Source of the DNA: Gp6-AA40 sp036742665
GTDB lineage: Bacteria > Acidobacteriota > Vicinamibacteria > Vicinamibacterales > UBA2999
Direction of reading: 5' to 3'
DNA: 10,471 bases
Assembly: GCA_036742665.1 (NCBI GenBank)
Contig: DAINQP010000206.1
Location: forward strand, 1 to 10,471
The notes beneath the pieces were generated by a model that searched no databases, had not been told where the DNA came from, and worked only from the letters and a program-made list of their open reading frames with translations. Below are positions 6,684 to 10,471 of this stretch, one piece after another. The number at the start of each line of letters is the position of its first letter. Positions within the stretch are counted from its first letter, which is position 1. The position numbers and the translations under genes were made by a program.

Positions 6684-9600
6684 ATGTCGAGGTTCCTGCC
6701 ATTCCGATGCTCCGTGACAGTTCTGGCGCTGTTCGCTATCTGCGGGACGAGCGCACCCGCTGCCGCGCAGTACTTCGGTCAGAACAAGGTTCACTATCGT
6801 TCCTTCGATTTCCAGGTCCTGAAGACCGATCACTTCGACATTTATTTCTACGAGAGTGAGCGGCCGGGCATCGACATCGCGGCACGTATGGCCGAGCGCT
6901 GGAGGGTGCGTCTCGAGCGGCTGCTGAAGCACGAGCTGCGCGGACGCCAGCCACTCGTACTGTACGGATCGCATACCGATTTCGAGCAGACCAATGTCAT
7001 CGGCGGAGCGATTGGGGAAGGCACCGGCGGTGTCACGGAGCCGGTGAAGCGGCGCATCGTGCTGCCGCTCGCCGGTCCTCTCGCCGACACCGACCATGTG
7101 ATCGGCCACGAGCTCGTGCACGCGTTCCAGTTCGACATGACGACAGGTCCTGACAGCCCACCCGGCCGAAGCGGCATGGATCGTTTGCCGCTCTGGTTCA
7201 TCGAGGGGATGGCTGAGTATTTGTCGATCGGTCCCGTCGATCCGAACACGGCGATGTGGATTCGCGACGCCGCACGTCAGGAGATGCTGCCGGAGATCAA
7301 GGACCTGAATAATCCGAAGTACTTTCCGTATCGGTGGGGCCAGGCCGTGTGGGCCTACATCGGCGGCCGATGGGGCGATGAGGTCATCGGACAGTTGCTG
7401 CTCACGGCTGCGGCGACCGGCGACATCGATGCGGCGTTCGAACATGTTCTCGGCGTGAAGTCGAAGGAGTTTTCGACTGACTGGCACGCCGCGATCCAGC
7501 GGACGTACGGCAACGTTCTCGCGGACGCCAGCCGGTCCGATCAAATCGGCAAGCTGGTCGTCGGAGGCAAGCGCATTGGCGAGGAGCTCAACGTCGGACC
7601 GTCAATCAGTCCTGACGGGCAGTGGATCGCGTTCCTCTCGACACGAAGCCTCTTCTCGACCGATCTGTATCTGGCTGAGGCCGCCAGCGGCAAGATCGTC
7701 CGCAAGCTGACGAGCACAGCGACCGATCCGCATACATCCAGCATTCAGTTCATTTATTCGGCCGGTGCGTGGGACAGTGCCAGCCGGCAGATCGCCGTGG
7801 GCACGGTGGCGTCGGGCCGCGCCGCGCTGGCAATCTACGATGCGCAAAAAGGATCGCGCACGCGCGAGATCGCCGTACCAGACGTCGACGAGATTTTGAA
7901 TCCAACCTGGTCGCCCGACGGAAAAGCCATCGCGTTCAGTGCGATGCAGCGTGGCCTGACCGATCTCTTTATCTACGACCTGTCGGCCAACCGCCTGCGG
8001 CGACTGACCAACGACGCGTTCTCCGAAATGCATCCGGCCTGGTCGCCGGATGGCAAGCGCATCGCATTTTCCACGGATCGACTGACCAGCGATCTGTCAT
8101 CGCTGGCGATTGGCCCGTATCGGCTGGCCGTTATCGACCCGGACACCGGCGCTATCGAAGCCGTGCAAGGATTCGAAGGCGCCAAGCATCTCAACCCGCA
8201 GTGGTCGCCTGACTCGCAATCGCTTTACTTCATCTCCGATCGCGGTGGCGTCCCGAACGTGTATCGCGTCGGCCTTGGTACACAGGCTGGATCGGCCCTG
8301 ACGCAGTTGACGACCGTCGCGACCGGCGTGAGCGGGATCACGGCCACGAGTCCGGCACTCTCGGTCGCGTCGCGGACGGGAACGGTGGCGTTCAGCGTGT
8401 ATCAGGACGGGAAGTACGACATCTTCACAGTGGACGGGGCGCGGGGTGGGCCCTTGGCACCCGTGACAGAGAACGCCGCAGTTCTGCCGCCATCCGATCG
8501 CAAGTCCAGCGATGTGGCGGAGTTGCTCGAGTCGCACACGCTCGGCTTGCCGGAGCCACAGACGCCGGAGATCGAACCATACAGTGCCAAGCTCGGGATC
8601 GAAGGCGTTGCGCAGCCAGTGGTCGGCGTCGGCGTCAGCCGTTTCGGCACGTCGTTCGGTGGGGGTCTGGCGCTCTCCTTCTCGGACACCCTTCGGAATC
8701 ATCAACTCGTCACGGCGTTTCAGGTCAATTCGGGCCTGGGGACGAGTACGAGCTTCAAGGACATCGGGATGCAGGTTGGGTACTTCAACCAGGCACACCG
8801 GTGGAACTGGGGATTGGTCGGCGGGCAGATGCCGTATCTAAGCAGCGGCTTCCAGAGCTCGCTGAGTCAGCGGCCTAACGGCGACGTCGTTCAGACTGAT
8901 CAACTGTTTGTGTTCCGCCAGACCGAACGGAGCGCGTCAGGCGTCGTCGCGTATCCGTTCAATCGCGCCTCGCGTCTCGAGCTGCAGGGCGGCGGCAGCC
9001 AGCTGTCGTTCGATCAGATCGTGACCACGCAGTCGTACTCGCGGATCACGGGAGCGGTGTTGCAGGACTCCACCGAGACGACGCCGCTCGGCGAGACGCT
9101 GTCGCTGGGCACATCGTCGGCGGCGTATGTATTCGACACGTCGGTGTTCGGCGCGACCAGCCCGGTGCAAGGCCAGCGGTCGCGGTTCGAAGTGTCGCCA
9201 ACGTTCGGCTCACTGAACTTCACGGGTTTTCTGGCGGATTATCGCCGCTATTTCATGCCGGCGAACTTCTACACGCTCGGCGTGCGCGTCATGCATTACG
9301 GCCGGTATGGCGGCGACTCGTCCGATCCGCGCATCTTCCCGCTCTACATCGGGTATCCGTGGCTGGTGCGCGGCTATGATGTGGGGAGCTTCGATTCCGA
9401 CGAGTGCGTCGGCGACGGGACGACCTCGTGTGCCGCGATCGATCGGCTGACCGGCAGCCGTATGCTGATCGGCAACGTCGAGTTCCGCTTCCCGTTGCTG
9501 CGTCCGTTTGGCGTGTCCGGGAACATGTATGGACCGGTGCCGGTTGAAGTGGCGTTCTTCGCCGACGCTGGCGCAGCGTGGAACAAGGGTGAGCGCCCGG

Positions 9601-9758
9601 ACGTCTTTGGCGGCTCGCGTGGCGGAGTGTCTTCGGCGGGTGTGGCGCTCCGCGTGAATATCTTCGGCTTCGCGGTAGGCGAGTTCGACGTCACGAGGCC
9701 GTTCCAGCGGCCGGGTCGAGGCTGGCAGTTCGGATTCAATCTGATGCCGGGTTGGTAG
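6684..9758 (+). CDS. Secreted gluzincin-type metallopeptidase / PD40 propeller / Omp85-like outer-membrane barrel protein
   Basis: This 1024-residue protein starts with a signal peptide (about residues 1-28, cleavage near AAA-QY). Residues about 35-280 resemble peptidase MA-like domains: HELVH (142-146) supplies two zinc-binding histidines and the catalytic Glu, and WFIEGMAEY (171-179) the likely third ligand, E174. PD40 propeller blades follow at about 285-605 (SPDGQWIAF, SPDGKAIAF, SPDGKRIAF and others). The last part, about 637-1024, is rich in alternating strands and resembles an Omp85/BamA barrel: VRGY (895-898) matches the conserved L6-loop motif, followed by GNVEFRFPL, FFADAGAAW and a C-terminal strand ending in Trp. 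The length fits a 16-strand barrel. No POTRA domains are seen; the propeller and peptidase occupy their place. The expected location is the outer membrane, with the N-terminal domains in the periplasm. The substrate is unknown. It could process or sense proteins at the barrel, but this is inference. Confidence 0.85.
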   Translation: MSRFLPFRCSVTVLALFAICGTSAPAAAQYFGQNKVHYRSFDFQVLKTDHFDIYFYESERPGIDIAARMAERWRVRLERLLKHELRGRQPLVLYGSHTDFEQTNVIGGAIGEGTGGVTEPVKRRIVLPLAGPLADTDHVIGHELVHAFQFDMTTGPDSPPGRSGMDRLPLWFIEGMAEYLSIGPVDPNTAMWIRDAARQEMLPEIKDLNNPKYFPYRWGQAVWAYIGGRWGDEVIGQLLLTAAATGDIDAAFEHVLGVKSKEFSTDWHAAIQRTYGNVLADASRSDQIGKLVVGGKRIGEELNVGPSISPDGQWIAFLSTRSLFSTDLYLAEAASGKIVRKLTSTATDPHTSSIQFIYSAGAWDSASRQIAVGTVASGRAALAIYDAQKGSRTREIAVPDVDEILNPTWSPDGKAIAFSAMQRGLTDLFIYDLSANRLRRLTNDAFSEMHPAWSPDGKRIAFSTDRLTSDLSSLAIGPYRLAVIDPDTGAIEAVQGFEGAKHLNPQWSPDSQSLYFISDRGGVPNVYRVGLGTQAGSALTQLTTVATGVSGITATSPALSVASRTGTVAFSVYQDGKYDIFTVDGARGGPLAPVTENAAVLPPSDRKSSDVAELLESHTLGLPEPQTPEIEPYSAKLGIEGVAQPVVGVGVSRFGTSFGGGLALSFSDTLRNHQLVTAFQVNSGLGTSTSFKDIGMQVGYFNQAHRWNWGLVGGQMPYLSSGFQSSLSQRPNGDVVQTDQLFVFRQTERSASGVVAYPFNRASRLELQGGGSQLSFDQIVTTQSYSRITGAVLQDSTETTPLGETLSLGTSSAAYVFDTSVFGATSPVQGQRSRFEVSPTFGSLNFTGFLADYRRYFMPANFYTLGVRVMHYGRYGGDSSDPRIFPLYIGYPWLVRGYDVGSFDSDECVGDGTTSCAAIDRLTGSRMLIGNVEFRFPLLRPFGVSGNMYGPVPVEVAFFADAGAAWNKGERPDVFGGSRGGVSSAGVALRVNIFGFAVGEFDVTRPFQRPGRGWQFGFNLMPGW

Positions 9759-9769
9759 GATGAGGCGGT

Positions 9770-9802
9770 CTCGAGGCGGGTCTAAAGACCCGCCGTTACG
9801 AG
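9770..9802. repeat. GC-rich hairpin after the barrel gene (REP-like or transcription-end structure)
   Basis: GGCGGGTC (9775-9782) and GACCCGCC (9787-9794) form a perfect 8-base-pair stem around a TAAA loop. Outer CTCG (9770-9773) and CGAG (9799-9802) can extend it across an internal loop. It lies 16 bases after the stop at 9758 and just before the DUF6152 ribosome site. There is no T-run, so a standard intrinsic terminator is unlikely; a repetitive palindrome or RNA-stabilising structure fits better. Confidence 0.65.
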
Positions 9803-9809
9803 CAGGTAG

Positions 9810-9815
9810 AGGAGG
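9810..9815 (+). promoter_or_regulatory. Strong Shine-Dalgarno (AGGAGG) for the DUF6152 gene
   Basis: A consensus AGGAGG lies 4 bases before ATG 9820. It decides the start: the in-frame ATG at 9760 would run translation through the hairpin and put about 20 Arg/Gly-rich residues ahead of a signal peptide. Confidence 0.75.
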
Positions 9816-9819
9816 GCGT

Positions 9820-10194
9820 ATGCATTCGCGATTTGTGTGGTTCGTTGTCGTGTGTGCGTTGGTGCTGTTGCCGCTCTCGGCCGTCGCTCATCATGGATGG
9901 GCCGGGAATAGTGATGAGGAGTTCGAGATTTCTGGCACGGTCTCGAGTCCGGTCAACCTCGTTGGACCGCACGCGACGATGAAGATCAAGGCATCGGACG
10001 GACAGGTATGGGACTTGACGCTCGCGTCAGCGCCGCAGACGAAGAGCGCCGGCCTGACCGAGGACGCGATTCCCGTCGGGTCCACGGTCACCGTGCACGG
10101 GCACCGCAACCGTGACCTGAAGAAGTTCGAGATCAAGACCGAGCGCGTGACGTTCAACGGCAAGACGTTCAACGTCTATCCGAATCGGAGTTAA
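9820..10194 (+). CDS. DUF6152 family secreted protein
   Basis: This 124-residue protein has a clear signal peptide (residues 1-23, hydrophobic core FVVVCALVLLPL, cleavage after AVA). The mature protein would begin with His-His-Gly-Trp. The remainder looks like a small beta-barrel: EISGTV strand, GPHATMKIKASDG, WDLTLASAPQ, AIPVGSTVTVHGH, and a final strand pair with VTFNGKTF. This order matches DUF6152 proteins: 'AHH' after the signal, a 'GTV' strand, 'PHA', then 'GxxVTVxG'. Their function is not established. Other histidines in the mature chain are H51, H93 and H95. The protein should be periplasmic or exported. It follows the barrel gene on the same strand after 61 bases, is flanked by hairpins and has its own strong ribosome site; co-transcription is possible. 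Confidence 0.8.
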   Translation: MHSRFVWFVVVCALVLLPLSAVAHHGWAGNSDEEFEISGTVSSPVNLVGPHATMKIKASDGQVWDLTLASAPQTKSAGLTEDAIPVGSTVTVHGHRNRDLKKFEIKTERVTFNGKTFNVYPNRS

Positions 10195-10199
10195 TTGTT

Positions 10200-10220
10200 C
10201 GCCCGTCCGCACGGGCGGAC
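10200..10220. repeat. GC-rich hairpin after the DUF6152 gene
   Basis: CGCCCGT (10200-10206) and ACGGGCG (10211-10217) form a perfect 7-base-pair stem with a 4-base loop. An alternative fold pairs GTCCGC (10205-10210) with GCGGAC (10215-10220). It begins 5 bases after the stop codon and has no T-run. The composition and the following CCTACG recall the CGTTACG after the hairpin at 9775-9794, suggesting related repetitive palindromes. Confidence 0.6.
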
Positions 10221-10234
10221 CCTACGCGTCCGAC

Positions 10235-10240
10235 TATAAT
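10235..10240 (+). promoter_or_regulatory. Possible -10 box (TATAAT)
   Basis: A perfect TATAAT stands upstream of the kinase remnant in otherwise GC-rich DNA. No TTGACA-like -35 box is present at 16-18 bases. If it is used, the transcript would start inside or next to the hairpin at 10245-10266. Confidence 0.35.
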
Positions 10241-10244
10241 CCGA

Positions 10245-10266
10245 CGGAAGCGCGATGCCGCTTCCG
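10245..10266. repeat. Perfect 8-base-pair hairpin upstream of the kinase remnant
   Basis: CGGAAGCG (10245-10252) and CGCTTCCG (10259-10266) pair perfectly around a CGATGC loop. There is no T-run. It lies between the TATAAT box and the first recognisable kinase codons, so it may mark the truncated 5' end of the kinase copy or be another intergenic palindrome. Confidence 0.6.
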
Positions 10267-10270
10267 CCAA

Positions 10271-10471
10271 GCAGCCCGCCTCGGGCGCGATGTGGCGGTG
10301 AAGGTTCTGCCCGAGTCTTCGTTGGCCGGCGCCGCTCGTCTGCAGCGTTTCGAGCAGGAGGCGCATGCGGCGGCGGCGCTTAATCATCCAGAGATTCTCG
10401 TCCTCGACATCGCGACCTGAAGCCGACGAACGTGTTCATCACGTGGGACGGCCACGCGAAGATTCTCGACT
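10271..10471 (+). pseudogene. Ser/Thr protein kinase remnant with 5' truncation and internal deletion
   Basis: Codons from 10271 encode a kinase N-lobe piece: RLGRDVAVKVLPE, with the ATP-binding Lys, then a helix-C region ending in LNHPEIL. Translation then reaches TGA at 10418-10420. In another frame, starting at CAT 10408, the text resumes as HRDLKPTNVF and GHAKILD, the catalytic loop and the approach to DFG, and runs off the right edge. The glycine loop is missing upstream. Judging from the intact kinase at 3315, about 55 codons between LNHP and HRD are absent and the frame is shifted. The copy cannot make an active kinase as it stands. The break could be a real deletion or a mis-joined assembly between kinase paralogues, which are typically numerous in such genomes. 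Confidence 0.8.

Noticed and set aside
6603..7544. Minus-strand open frame (313 codons) opposite the peptidase domain
   Set aside because: It is antisense to the HELVH peptidase domain. Its product is low-complexity and rich in Arg, His and Val, with no family features.
9775..9794. Intrinsic terminator after the barrel gene
   Set aside because: The stem is strong but no T-run follows on either strand, so it is listed as a hairpin/repeat instead.
9760..9819. Upstream start of the DUF6152 gene at ATG 9760
   Set aside because: The extra residues are translated hairpin, and the consensus AGGAGG at 9810-9815 points to ATG 9820.

Overview
The window is high-GC bacterial DNA. It fits an Acidobacteriota genome, possibly of the Vicinamibacteria type. 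That reading is an inference from gene content: a Ser/Thr kinase fused to a PD40/TolB-like beta-propeller, a DUF6152 secreted protein, other large PD40 fusions, and a second kinase fragment. No rRNA, tRNA, CRISPR array or transposase is visible.

Layout from left to right. Bases 1 to about 140 encode, on the minus strand, a piece of a DEAD/DEAH-box RNA helicase. It is joined directly to the middle of a plus-strand propeller gene, and neither gene has its start, so this is a rearrangement or a chimeric assembly point. The propeller gene (to 2861) continues through a Tricorn-C1-like segment into a complete gamma-glutamyltransferase (GGT) fold. Next comes a small DUF2007-type gene (2938-3198), flanked by purine-rich heptamer repeats in opposite orientations. 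An 857-residue kinase-propeller protein follows (3315-5888). It converges, with a 4-base gap, on a minus-strand DinB-superfamily gene (5893-6468). Across a 215-base divergent gap, a 1024-residue secreted protein (6684-9758) combines a signal peptide, a gluzincin-type metallopeptidase domain, a PD40 propeller and an Omp85-like outer-membrane barrel. A DUF6152 protein (9820-10194) follows, lying between two short GC-rich hairpins. The window ends in a broken Ser/Thr kinase gene that has lost the region between its N-lobe and its catalytic loop.

The common thread is the PD40 propeller, which is attached to three unrelated functional modules: GGT, kinase and metallopeptidase/Omp85 barrel. The genes do not form an obvious single pathway. 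The secreted and outer-membrane proteins suggest envelope functions, and the kinase and DUF2007 proteins suggest intracellular signalling. The best candidates for something new are the peptidase-propeller-barrel protein and the propeller/Tricorn-like/GGT fusion. All domain calls come from reading motifs by eye, with no database search.
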